Assembly: GCA_951394045.1 (NCBI GenBank)
Contig: OX595987.1
Location: 1,612,001 to 1,676,000, forward strand
Length of the DNA: 64,000 nucleotides
Direction: 5' to 3'
DNA from: Nitzschia sp. DOCU1
Lineage: Eukaryota; Bacillariophyta; Bacillariophyceae; Bacillariales; Bacillariaceae
The first letter of the stretch is position 1. Each line of letters begins with the position of its first letter. The translations under genes were made by a program, and so were the position numbers. Positions 51,488-61,985 of this stretch are shown here, one piece after another. The notes beneath the pieces were generated by a model, which worked only from the letters and a program-made list of their open reading frames with translations, was not told where the DNA came from and ran no database searches.

Positions 51488-53323
51488 TCATTTCTTCTTT
51501 GGGGCGAAATGGTTTAGGATGCTGCCCTTGGGGGGGACCTTGGCCTTGACGCCCATGCCACCTTTAGTCGTTGAATTGCTCGGTTTTGCCGTCTTGGGAC
51601 GCTTGGGATTTCCTTCAACGTCCTCATCATTATTCCCAGCTTTCGCTTGAAGAAAGCGGTGGATCCCATTTTTGCGTTTCGTGGTCCCCGCACATGCAAT
51701 GCTCGAAGTTCTGACGGATGAAGTGACAGTCGATGCAGCATTGGATGCCGTGAAGAAGGAGGCGATTGTTTTCTGCGCCTTGTGTGGTTGCGCCTTTCGA
51801 GTCAAAGAATCTTGTTCGTCCAAGACCAGTGCATTGCCTTCCCCACGACAACATTCGTCATCCAGTAAAAGGGAGATTGCGATGTGGTCGGAGAAGGAAG
51901 GAGGTGTGTAGATCATGCCCGTGTGAGGGGTACCGAATTGCATGTCAAGGGTATCTTGTGTTGCTTCGACAATGCCGCCGCCTTCGAAGGAGACGGGCCG
52001 GAATCCACCACTGGCAGTCGCTGCACACAGAGCCGCCGCTTCCGAATCAGGCTCGTGTCTGGAAGGAGTTTCTGAGGAGTTTGGTTTAGAAGAGCATCCA
52101 CATCTCAAGGCGGCGACATCCCCTCTCCGAATGAATGGAGCCAAAGAAGCGTCGACTAGCGTAAAGTCAATCCGGGCGCCCTCGTTGGTATATCTCTTGT
52201 TGGTGAACTGGTGCCAACACGTATAACGGCCTTCTGCATCAGGATAAAGATGCTGAAACGCGTCTACCATCTTGTCTTCCTGTAGCACGGCTTCCAACCA
52301 ACGCCTTGGGGGAGAAGCCCGGCTGGTGCCACCCTCCGTCGCGGCAATCTGACGCTGTAGCCGTTCGTCCCACTCAATCCCAGCGATTTTGAGCAAAAGT
52401 TCGGCTAGGACAGAGATACACACAACATTCTCCTCCTCCGCCAAGATACGTTCTTCCGTATCGGTACAAACATAGTACCAAGAATCAAAATCGTAAGAGT
52501 ATTCGCAGTAGCTGGGATGCGATTCATGGGATCCTAGAAAGACCTGCTTGCCATCTACTTGGACTGTCATTCGATACTTGTCATACTTTTGATTGGTCAA
52601 GGAGTTCTGCGTTTGAGTCGATACGATCTTTTTGGTGGACAATGCCGCCTCAATCTTGGGCCATGCCGTTGCCAGCTGTCTTTTCCAGCTTGGAAATGCC
52701 CCAGGCTCGGAGCAAGCCGCCACTTCCTTTCGAATATCGTTCACAAATAGCGACCTATCTCCCCAAAATTTGTCCTTGGGGCGATGTGAAATATTCAGAT
52801 CTCCCACTAGAATCACTTTCTTTTTGTGTTGTACCCGTTGCATGTCCAGGGCCCGTCGGAGTGCATTCAAGAATTTCATTTTGTAGCTTAGGGGCTGCCC
52901 GGAACTTGCTGGCACGTAGACGTTGAACAACACAAAGCTTCCATGGTCTGTCATGACGCAGCGTCCTTGATCGTCAAGATCCGGAGAACCCAGTGGTCTA
53001 GCGTTTGCTCGAATAACAGGCACGGATCCTTTCTTCACATAGGTGACAACGCCATTCAAGCCCTTTTTCTTTTGATCGACGCAACAGGACCAAAACGATT
53101 CATAGCCTTCTATATTCGCGCAACCAAGTGGCTCCGACCGCGTCGATAGTTGAGATACAGGAATCTTGTGTTCCTGGACGCAAAAAATGTCTGCTTCATG
53201 GCGCTTCATGTACTCGGACAGGACGACATTGGACGACTGGCCATTCTTGCGCTGGCCGTAGGCAGACTGGATTCGGTTGACTGTCGTCGATAGGCCAGCC
53301 ACATTCCAGCACACGATCAACAT
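51488..53323 (-). CDS. APEX2: AP endonuclease 2 (exonuclease III family)
   Basis: DNA-repair nuclease that cleaves abasic sites and trims 3' ends, with strong 3'-5' exonuclease activity, in the nucleus. 611 aa, single exon. Catalytic blocks of the ExoIII fold: CWNVAG, IFCVQEHKI (Glu metal ligand), NVYVPAS, LVGDLNISHRPKD, ARIDFTLVD and FSDHIAISLLL (His of the active site). A PCNA-interacting (PIP) box QKTIASFF follows the catalytic domain and a short basic stretch ends the protein (LNHFAPKKK). The GRF zinc finger that ends human APE2 is not visible. Confidence 0.88.
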   Translation of the reverse strand: MLIVCWNVAGLSTTVNRIQSAYGQRKNGQSSNVVLSEYMKRHEADIFCVQEHKIPVSQLSTRSEPLGCANIEGYESFWSCCVDQKKKGLNGVVTYVKKGSVPVIRANARPLGSPDLDDQGRCVMTDHGSFVLFNVYVPASSGQPLSYKMKFLNALRRALDMQRVQHKKKVILVGDLNISHRPKDKFWGDRSLFVNDIRKEVAACSEPGAFPSWKRQLATAWPKIEAALSTKKIVSTQTQNSLTNQKYDKYRMTVQVDGKQVFLGSHESHPSYCEYSYDFDSWYYVCTDTEERILAEEENVVCISVLAELLLKIAGIEWDERLQRQIAATEGGTSRASPPRRWLEAVLQEDKMVDAFQHLYPDAEGRYTCWHQFTNKRYTNEGARIDFTLVDASLAPFIRRGDVAALRCGCSSKPNSSETPSRHEPDSEAAALCAATASGGFRPVSFEGGGIVEATQDTLDMQFGTPHTGMIYTPPSFSDHIAISLLLDDECCRGEGNALVLDEQDSLTRKAQPHKAQKTIASFFTASNAASTVTSSVRTSSIACAGTTKRKNGIHRFLQAKAGNNDEDVEGNPKRPKTAKPSNSTTKGGMGVKAKVPPKGSILNHFAPKKK

Positions 53324-55371
53324 TCCTCCTGAGCCCTACAGAGCGTCGAATGGACATGAAAGAAACGAGACTTTCGGGCGTAGAGTTGAAATGGAAATGA
53401 TTGCACTTTAAAACCACGTCTGATCCGTCATCATGGTTGCATGGATGCAAAATGGTGATGCACGATGATGTCACGTCGATGATCCATTCGAATAGAATCC
53501 GTTCCAATTGTGTCAGATGAGTCCAAGATCAAAAGGCAAAAAGAAAGTGAAGAACGAAGAAACTATCCGATTCTAGTAGAGAGCTACACAAAGTAGAGAG
53601 AGTATAGGAGGCGGCACTCAACTCTAAGATATCGGCGGCATTTGCAGTTGTTGGATTCCGGATAGAAACATCCTCGCATAGAAAGGAGGCTTGGCTGAAC
53701 TAATAGAAGCTTCTTTTGTTAGATCTACTAATCCGGAGTACTAGTTGCCGCGTCCGAGATTGTAATAGCGAGATGCCTTGTCAACAGCCCCCTGTATTGA
53801 TTGCAACTTGCTTAGACGGCTTTGACGAGCTCTCTCGGTCGTGCAATTCACCAAGCAAATGAAGCCTTCCAAGTGTTGCGCGGCAATTGGACTGCTCGAG
53901 GCCACCATCTCATTCCCGAAATGACACATCAATTGATTGTCATATCAAGGAAACATGGTTCGACCCTAGAAAAGGGTAATTTCCGTATAGTATGAGCCCA
54001 GCAATGAAGTTCTACATGACCAGAACAATCACCAAAACGTGTGAGATCAAGATTTCTTCAGAACAAAATATACCCATCCCCCTACCACCTGACGGATAAA
54101 ACAACGATCTTGGGACACTTCATTAAAGCCGCAGAATTATCCTCACAAGAAGTCAAACAACTTCAGACGGTAATTCCAATGTAATGCATTAATCCTCAGC
54201 CCCCCAGTATTTTTGATCCACCCCAACATGATGTCAAAGGACACAATACACCCACCTACCATTATTTTTAACCCGATAAAAAAGAATTGCTTTCATCTTT
54301 CTTTACTGCCATTCTGCAGAGTTCTTTAATCTTTTCAAAACAAATCCAAAACTGTTTCCTTGGAAGAAAGTTTGAGCCTTGGCAGCGGTGCGCAACTGGC
54401 TGCTTTCAAGATCCATCATCGCCCCACCCATGGCAGCCAAACGAGATTACCGTGGGAACTACGGTCTGCTGTATTATACATGGTGCATCATCGGCCAACG
54501 CCGGTAACCATTTCCCAACACAGCACCCGACTACGTGCCTCGTTCAAAAGTGGTTGGATGCTCTTTAGAGAGGAGTTCAAAGTCGCCACCGAGATCCAAA
54601 ACAAAATGGATGGCCATCCTGGTGGTCGGATGGATCTTTTGGTGGCTGGACACGAACAGCACAACGACTTGGAATTGGAATCCCTCCGAGATGGCAAGGC
54701 GGGCGCCCCACTTGTGCCTGGCCGGCGTCTTTGTTCGTCGTGTCATTTCTGTCCTACCCAGAGTCGGAAGTGATTTGGAGTTCTGAATCGTTAATTAAAT
54801 GAGCGACCTCATTCTCAGAATAATAAGCCCACTGTTCAGTTACATGTCAGAGATGTGCGCACGGCGAAACATGCCGTCGAAAGGAAGTCGATAGGGTTCC
54901 AAGAAGGGCATCCCCTCCATCCATCCAATCGCTGTGACGGGCTCTATACTACCGCGCTCGACGACGCGCTAGAATCACGATGCAGCATCGACTACGGCGC
55001 AAATCTACAGGAGGCCACACAAGCTGCGTGCAGTTTCGAAAGGGCTGCAGCAACAAGCGCTCGGACAACGCAAAACAGAAGTTCGATCATCGTCAAGGGA
55101 GTTCTCTTCCAGGCAAGAGTAGTAGATCTTGTGAATCCAAGTGTGGTGATCAAGAAAGTCGGTTGACGATATCCCCTTGCTATCGGTCTTGACTGTCGTT
55201 GACCCATCAAGAATACTTCGGGAGCTCGTCGTACGATCAACGTAGAATTCGTAGACATTTACGCACTCTACACCCCCACGAACCACCGCAGAACCTTTTG
55301 GAAGCGAGTTCTTGCCACCGTTTGGAGGAGAAATAACTGTTTGAAGCCTCAGGAATAACCCGCACAATAAC
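53324..55371. other. Gene-poor region of about 2 kb
   Basis: Longest stretch without a supported gene. It is AT-rich between 53930 and 54330. Short open frames occur on both strands (for example 53741-53929 minus, 54287-54786 plus) but show neither recognisable protein nor coherent splice sites. It must contain divergent promoters for the APE2 and HMA-domain genes. No tRNA or other RNA gene was recognised. Confidence 0.5.
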
Positions 55372-57520
55372 ATGTCGCGTCGTAGAGGAGAGTTCGAGCA
55401 CCGGACTTCAATTTTTGAAGGAGCCTTCCGAGCCTGGTCTCATCTGGGGGGTCTGGACCCGGAGGACCTAGAAAACAAGCCGACGGCTGACCTTGATCCT
55501 CTCTCCAACCCTATTGAAAATGATGTCCGTCTGACTAATAAGAAGGGAAAAGACATGGATATGCAAGAAGAAATCATGAACCCGAACGGAACGAAACGTA
55601 GGATTTATCCGTACGAGCCTTTGCCGCGTTCTGGTCTGGCTCACCCTTATGTGCAGGCAATATTGAGTCCCTGGCTCGGTCCTGACGCCGACAATGACGC
55701 CATCCAGCTCGGTCTAACCACATTGAGAACGTGGTGGCAGCATCGTCGCAAGGGAGAGAGTGGCTCCGCCATTGCTGCCCTGGGAACGGAAAAAATGAAG
55801 GGAGTCGTAGAGGGCTACACGCGCCATTTCTTCGCGCTAGCTCACTGCCTAGTTATGAACGACAAGGAGCAGCCGCCCCGCTCCTTGCACGGCAAGATGA
55901 AGGAGCTGGAGAAGGTCCGAAGCAAGCGCAATAAGAAGAAAGGCTTGAATGAAGACGGGAGTGGATTGATGGGTGGATCACTGCCGCTGGCTGACAGCAT
56001 CGCCTCCGACCTGGCAAACCAGGACCTGTCGCCACTGGAGAGGCTTCATGTAGCTCAGCAGCGAAAGCTGGCTGTGGAAGGAGGTGTACATTCGGCCCTT
56101 GCAGTAGGTATGGAAGCCCCCGTGCCTGTAATTAATATCAAGAATAAGTGCATGGCTGGAAAAGTGGATCTTCCATCGGTGGTGGAGCAAGTTAACCACC
56201 ACGCCAACCAGCTGGCTCACAGCGGAGCTGGAGCACGATCGAATCCACCTCCTTCGGTACCCAGTGCCGTCGTGTCCTCCTCGTCTGGTAGTGGAACGCA
56301 GTACGGTGATGCTGATACGTTTCCGATTGTTTTTGTTACGGAGTCTGGTGACATTCTGCTCGCCATGTCTGTAGACGGAATCACCTGTGCTCACTGTGTC
56401 AAAATTGTCGAGACTGTCTTGAAGGGATGCAATGGAAACAAGTCACCTATCGATGGCTTGTTGGATGCTGCTGCTGACCGTGACCTCTGTAGTGTCCTGG
56501 TCAAGATTGATAAGATTAGCAGCGCAAAGCGCGTTGCGTTCGAGTCAGCTCGCAACCTGGCCATGGTCGGCTACACTGCCAAGGCAAAGGTCATGAGCTC
56601 GTTCATCGAACAGGATGGCAAGAAGAACAAGATGTCCGAAGATTCCATTGTCAAGGCTTTTGATGCTGTGGCCCACTCGGATCCCAAGTCAATCTTTGAT
56701 TGGAACATTTCCTGCTCATGTCCAGACAATGGCGTTCTCCGAAGCGACTGCTCGCGGTAAGTTACCGACAGTTTGGACCTTGTGCGTCGTATTTTACTGC
56801 CGTAGTCTGATCCATTCCTTCCCGTAACATTACAGTCACTCGCAAATGAGCCCGGCTATTTTCGATGCATTTGAAAACAGAGGGATGCTTGCCAGGAGAT
56901 ATCTCGCTGGTATCCAATTCGAACCCTCGTCAGCTCCCACACATGCCGTTCACGAACAAGAACAGATGCACTCGAGGCATCAACCGCAACAAATGATGAA
57001 TGACCACTTCCAGCCACAACCGATCATGCAGAACAATGCAGGTGGAATGAACATGAACGGCCCCATGGGGCAGAACGCGGGAATGGACTTGTTTGGGGGT
57101 CCCATCGTGGGCAACATGAACAGTATGCAGCAACAGCATCAGCAATTTTCTAATGGACTGAATGATGGGGTAGACTTCCCCAGCCAAAGAGCACAGAGGA
57201 ATCCGTCTATCATATCCTTTGGAGGTGGCCGTGCCATGTCCTTCGGCGAAGCATCCTACGGACGAGCCATGTCGGGTCTGTCGGCCTTGTCGATTGATTG
57301 GGAAAACATGGACGACTTTGATATCAACGTTGACCACAGCGCGCACATTAACAACGGAATTGGTGTCCCCATGGGAGGCGGAGTTGGAGGCGTTGATCCC
57401 ATGATGGATCCAAAGCCAATAGGCGGGGGCGGGGGAAATGGTCGACGCTCTAGTCTCCGGCAGTTTATGGTAGGAGGAGGCGGGGGAAACGATGATGCGC
57501 ACGTCTCATTCAAGGTGTGA
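55372..57520 (+). CDS. HMA-domain protein with Gly/Gln/Met-rich C-terminus
   Basis: Exons 55372-56756 and 56836-57520 (689 aa). The N-terminal 150 residues (YPYEPLPRSGLAHPYVQAILSPWLGPDADND..., then LGLTTLRTWWQHRRKG) are compact and of unknown fold. Residues about 325-405 match a heavy-metal-associated domain: DILLAMSVDGITCAHCVKIVETVLKG, with the metal-binding CxxC at 339-342 and VKIDKISSAKRVAFESARNLAMVGY for the rest of the fold. No transmembrane segments or P-type ATPase parts follow. After the intron come low-complexity Gln/Met/Gly/His tracts. It may be a metallochaperone-like or metal-sensing protein; no named family fits. The start is the first ATG of the long frame. Confidence 0.68.
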
Positions 57521-57990
57521 ACACGGAATTAACTGGCGGCTGACGATCTTTAGGATATAACTCTAGATTGATCTAATGCTACTTCGAGTGATTATGTAGT
57601 GATCGACAAAAGGCGCATCATACATACTCTCTAGTAGGAAGCCGATTCTAACCAATGTCTACAGGCGTTGATTTCAATGAATTCTACCAAGTTTCAGGAA
57701 GAAGGCAGCGCCATTTCAATCCGAACGATATCTACGGGATTCACCGGTAGGCCTTGGCGGGCAAGTGATGAACGAGAATACCTAACACCGACGGCACAAC
57801 ATCAAGTCCGATTCCCATGAAGCACGATTTGCAGAACCTGCGCTACTGGGGTACACGGAAAGAAAAAATTCCGTCGCAATAAATGAATAAGCAGGCGTAG
57901 GAACTATAAAGTTTCGAGTTACTAAAGCACGTGGACCGCGACAGGAAGCCCCTTCATCACGGTTTAGTACCAAATAGTCATTCCCAATTC
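57521..57990. other. Convergent 3' flank
   Basis: 470 bases between the 3' ends of the HMA-domain and triosephosphate isomerase genes. No gene or repeat found. Confidence 0.4.
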
Positions 57991-58925
57991 TTACGCATTG
58001 AAGTTGATGATGCGTGCGAATTTTCCAGCGTCTAGAGAAGCACCACCGACAAGGGCGCCATCGATATCAGGTTTTGCCATCAGACCGTCGACGGATTCGG
58101 GAGTCACGCTTCCGCCGTAAAGGATTCTGCAGGCATCTGCGACTTCTTTGCCGTACATGTCGGCGAGGATGCTACGGCATTCGGCGTGAACGGATTGGGC
58201 GATTTCTGGGGTAGCAACCTTTCCAGTTCCAATGGCCCAAACTGGCTCGTACGCAATGGCGATGCGCTTCATATCTTCCTTACTAACTCCAGCCAATCCC
58301 TTCTTAAGTTGCACAGCACATACCGCACCAGCCAGACTTTGCTCATACTCGGATTCAGATTCTCCGATGCAAAGCATGCAAGACATGCCAAGTTCTAGCA
58401 ATTTGAGCACTTGGCCGTTGATGTATTCATCACTCTCGCCGAAAATTACTCGACGCTCTGAATGACCAGCAAGTGCCCAGTTAACGCCAATGGATTTAAG
58501 CATAGAAGCAGAGACAGCGCCAGTGAATGCACCCTTAATCTCGGGACAAACACCCTACAACAACAAAAGCACGACGGCGGTCAGAAAATCCAGATTCGCA
58601 TCGGAGGTCTAAAATCCTCAGGCATACGCACCTCGGCACCAACGCTCAGTTTGTCACCAACCGAATTCATGACGGCCTCGATGAAAACATATGGAACAAA
58701 AAGCGCAATTTCGGACTTTGGGGTCGAGTCAGTGATAGACGCCGCGATCTCGGTGGCAAGAGTAATGGCTTCGTCCCGAGTTTGGGGGTTCAGCTTCCAG
58801 TTTCCACTGATGAAGGGCGTTCGGGCCATATCCAACGCCGATGGTCGAGGAGCCACTCCGAAAGTCGGGGCAAAAGCCCCAGCAGAGCCGACGAGGCCAA
58901 GAAACGAAAGAGCACCGAACTTCAT
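57991..58925 (-). CDS. TPI: Plastid triosephosphate isomerase
   Basis: Interconverts dihydroxyacetone phosphate and glyceraldehyde 3-phosphate in the plastid (Calvin cycle and plastid glycolysis). Exons 58925-58632 and 58554-57991 (285 aa). Signal peptide and GAF-AP import motif at residues 16-20 are textbook. Catalytic residues are visible: Lys44 (GNWKLN), His129 (LAGHSERR) and Glu201 (AYEPVWAIGTG), plus the phosphate loop ILYGGSVTP and DGALVGGASL. About 250 aa remain after import, the usual length. Confidence 0.96.
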
Positions 58926-59526
58926 GTTGGATGATTCAAGTCAATGAAATGGATATTCTACTAGGTAGAGAGGAGGGGTTGTTATGATGGCTTGTCTGCT
59001 GACTAGTTCAAGCTTCGGAAATCCTATTGGCGGCCATCGGCAATCCGTTGGTGGTCGGCGGTCCGGGTGCGTATCTATTGGATCTCGAATGGGAACCCAT
59101 GTGTAGGAATCCTACGAGAACAGGCGATATAATATGCCCCTCCACCTGCCTATGAAGTCGACGGCGTGACGACCTAATTTGCTCGAATAGGGATGCGAAC
59201 TCATTTATTATAATTCAAGTGAAACGTTGACTATGGATTTCTATTTGTATTTTCCTTTGCAACGACCACGTTCGCTTGCCGGGTTAAAACTCCCGAACCG
59301 GAACCGCTTCTTGCCTGCATTTTGCAGCCCCACAATTTTCATGATTGGTTTCTTCGCCACGGTTCTTCGTGATCCGCGCATCAACACGCGCAATCAGGAT
59401 TTGCCGCCGATATTAGGAATATCTTTTATGACCGCCACTCGTTTTTATCGGCATCATCTCAATGCCCAACGATCACATTTGCAAAGACCTCATTTCTGTT
59501 GCAATACGCAATAAAACGATTTTATC
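58926..59526. promoter_or_regulatory. Shared upstream region of plastid TPI and dihydrodipicolinate reductase
   Basis: 600 bases between divergent start codons of two plastid enzymes. No supported gene. An AATAAAAC stretch precedes the dapB start. No clear CRE word was seen here. Confidence 0.45.
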
Positions 59527-60519
59527 ATGAGATCAGTTTCAAGAATCATCGCTGCCTCCCTTTTGATTTCCCGCCAAGCTGGAGCCTTCACAGCGCCGTT
59601 AACACCTGTGGGTGCCCGCGACGTGTCGTTAAGAATGTCGTCGAGTGATTCGACAGATATTTATGTGATGGTGAATGGTATGCCTGGACCAATGGCAACT
59701 GCTGCTGCTGAAGCCTGCTTGCGTAAAGGCTTGAAACTGGCCCCTGCTGCAATGACGGGGCCCGACATTGAACCAATGACGATTACGGTCTATGATCCGG
59801 TTTCCAAGAAGTCCACAGACGTTAAGTTGATCCCTTCCACTGATAAGGAAGAAATCGAGGCTACCGTCGCAGGGCTCAAGACGTCGTGCGGAGAAAAGAA
59901 TCTCCTGGTCATCGACTTTACGCACCCGTCAGCTGTCAACGGAAATGCTCTGTTCTACGTCGAGAATAAGCTTCCTTTTGTTATGGGCACGACCGGCGGG
60001 GACCGAGAGAAGCTTTTGAGTGATGTGTCGTCAGCAAATCATTTCGCCGTCATTGCACCGAATATGGCAAAACAAATTGTGGCAATGCAGGCCGCCCTCG
60101 AAGACTTGGCCGCCAAGTATCCCGGGGCGTTTGCTGGGTATAAACTCGCATGCCGAGAAAGTCACCAGAAGACTAAGGCTGATACGTCCGGTACGGCCAA
60201 GGCATTGATCGACTCATTGACGAAATTAAGTGACGACGAATTCACCTATGACGACATTGAAATGATTCGAGACGAAAAGGAGGCTCTTGCTTTTGGTGTG
60301 CCCGAAGATGCCATGAAAGGCCATGCCTTCCACACGTACACTCTGACAAGCTCCGACGGCTCGGTACAATTTCAACTCCAGCACAATGTTGCAGGAAGAA
60401 CCATATACGCGGAAGGAACAGCCGACGCTGTCAAGTTCCTAGCTAAGAAGGTGCAATCAGAAAACCAAGGAAAGGTCTACACGATGATCAACGTGCTTGA
60501 GGAAGGCGCGTTAGAGTAA
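59527..60519 (+). CDS. dapB: Plastid dihydrodipicolinate reductase (plant-type DapB)
   Basis: NAD(P)H-dependent step of lysine synthesis by the diaminopimelate route in the plastid. 330 aa, single exon. Signal peptide plus GAF-TAP import motif. The domain has a plant-type variant of the coenzyme loop (MVNGMPGPMATAAAEACLRKGL), FTHPSAVNGNALFYVENKLPFVMGTTGGDREKL, and the substrate-binding ESHQKTKADTSGTAKALIDS, in which the Lys and SGTA residues contact dihydrodipicolinate in the family. The C-terminal GHAFHTYTLTSSDGSVQFQLQHNVAGRTIYAEGT completes the fold. Confidence 0.92.
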   Translation: MRSVSRIIAASLLISRQAGAFTAPLTPVGARDVSLRMSSSDSTDIYVMVNGMPGPMATAAAEACLRKGLKLAPAAMTGPDIEPMTITVYDPVSKKSTDVKLIPSTDKEEIEATVAGLKTSCGEKNLLVIDFTHPSAVNGNALFYVENKLPFVMGTTGGDREKLLSDVSSANHFAVIAPNMAKQIVAMQAALEDLAAKYPGAFAGYKLACRESHQKTKADTSGTAKALIDSLTKLSDDEFTYDDIEMIRDEKEALAFGVPEDAMKGHAFHTYTLTSSDGSVQFQLQHNVAGRTIYAEGTADAVKFLAKKVQSENQGKVYTMINVLEEGALE

Positions 60520-60587
60520 CAAACCACCAATAGTTACCGGCATCATACACGCAATTCCAATCGACCGCCTTTGGAAAGGCTTCTGGA

Positions 60588-61469
60588 TCAATATTTCATC
60601 CACAACTGTCTTGCAAGAATGTGGTAGTCAAGATAATTCTTGATCTCTTTCATCATAGCCACTTCGACTTTGTACCCATTATAGTTGTGCGACATTTCAG
60701 CAGAGAAGAAAGGCTTTGCTCGAAATTGTTGTGGCACTGTCTCATAGAGCTTTCTTCCATGTTCAATGGGGACGATTTCATCCTGTTCCCCGTGAGCAAT
60801 GAATACAGGACATTGGACGTGGTGCAACCGATCGATGTTGGTAAACTTGTCCCCGAACAAAGTTGGGGCAGAGGGTCCTAACACAACCCGAAGGACCGAA
60901 GTAAACGGAGAATGCAAGATCAACCCCCCTACTGATCTCCCCTCGCGAGCAGTCTCGGCTGCTAAGAAGCACGATGGGCCAGATCCGACGGACCTGCCAT
61001 ACAATACGATCTGTTCTGGATACAATCCGATGACCTGGAGCATGTACTGATAGACTGTCTCTATATCCGCGTAGCATTTCCTCTCACCGGGCGAGACTGC
61101 GATTGCGATATCGTTGATGAGTGTGAAAAAAAACATCGTCGGTACTTTCATGGTGGTGCATGGCCGCAAATTCTTACCTGTGCTGTAGCCGTACCCAGAG
61201 TAGTCGTATCCAATAACATTCACATCTAGATCTTTGGAGAGCTTCTTCATCCAGGAGTATGATGAATTAAGATCTTCGGCATTTCCATGTGAGAAGAGAA
61301 TAGTTACGTTGGCACTTTTATTTCGAATGTGGGTCACTGCAATGCGATGGCCAAGTGACGTTCTCAAGAAGAAAACTTTTGAAGGAACCCGGTACTCTCT
61401 CGTGTTCGGAGGATTGAAGAGGAACTTGTTGATGATAGATGGCATTTGGATACGGTAGGCATTCGGCAA
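60588..61469 (-). CDS. ABHD17-like alpha/beta hydrolase
   Basis: Serine hydrolase of the ABHD17/bem46 group; ABHD17 enzymes depalmitoylate membrane proteins. Exons 61469-61178 and 61096-60588 (266 aa). The oxyanion block is LFSHGNAEDLNS; nucleophile elbow GRSVGSGPS (Ser in GxSxG); acid Asp in AHGEQDEIVPIEHG; and His in MSHNYNG. The intron was inferred from a GTAAGA donor and a TCGCAG acceptor; it is 81 bases long, keeps the frame open if retained, and removing it restores the family spacing between GYDYSGYGYST and KCYADIETVYQY. A second ATG at 61445 is an alternative start because a TATAAT-like word lies just 20 bases before the first one. Confidence 0.8.
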   Translation of the reverse strand: MPNAYRIQMPSIINKFLFNPPNTREYRVPSKVFFLRTSLGHRIAVTHIRNKSANVTILFSHGNAEDLNSSYSWMKKLSKDLDVNVIGYDYSGYGYSTGKNLRPCTTMKVPTMFFFTLINDIAIAVSPGERKCYADIETVYQYMLQVIGLYPEQIVLYGRSVGSGPSCFLAAETAREGRSVGGLILHSPFTSVLRVVLGPSAPTLFGDKFTNIDRLHHVQCPVFIAHGEQDEIVPIEHGRKLYETVPQQFRAKPFFSAEMSHNYNGYKVEVAMMKEIKNYLDYHILARQLWMKY

Positions 61470-61985
61470 TGGTATTATAAAGTAGGTGGTGCTGGTGGTA
61501 AGTGATGATGGTGGTAAGTGAAATCAACCTTTCAAGTCATCCCTCAAGCATACCAAAATCAAAAGAATTACAATGCGGATTCCACGAAGAATAATTGTGT
61601 ATGCGACAAAACAAATAGAACAACGGACGCCCAATCGTAGACACATAAAACGTTTTGGATCGTGACAACTCAATAGACAAGCATAAAAAAGTGAGCGTAC
61701 TAGTCGGGATGGTGCGCTTCAGACCCGCCACGCTCGCTAAGTAGCAGAGCCTGTCTACCTTTGTAAAAATCTATCTATGGATTACCCAAAGTATTGGAAG
61801 TCGGTGGAGTAAACCTGCTTATTTCAACAATCGCCTGCCTCCTGCTTATTACCACAGTCGGCCCCTGTCCTACCATGTATCCGTATTATGTTGACACTGG
61901 CACATATGAAAATAATTCACTGGTCTTTGTACCAATAATCATTCTAATTCGGCGGTACGACGGGCCCCACCCCAATGCTTTGTTG
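61470..61985. other. Intergenic region between two minus-strand genes
   Basis: About 515 bases. A TATAAT-like word on the minus strand at about 61478-61485 lies just upstream of the hydrolase gene. No other feature found. Confidence 0.4.

Noticed and set aside
53741..53929. Minus-strand open frame of 63 codons
   Set aside because: No recognisable motif, no clear promoter or splice partner; cannot be told from chance.
54287..54786. Overlapping plus-strand open frames in the 2-kb gap
   Set aside because: Three frames are open over the same stretch and none gives a protein-like sequence with consistent splice sites.
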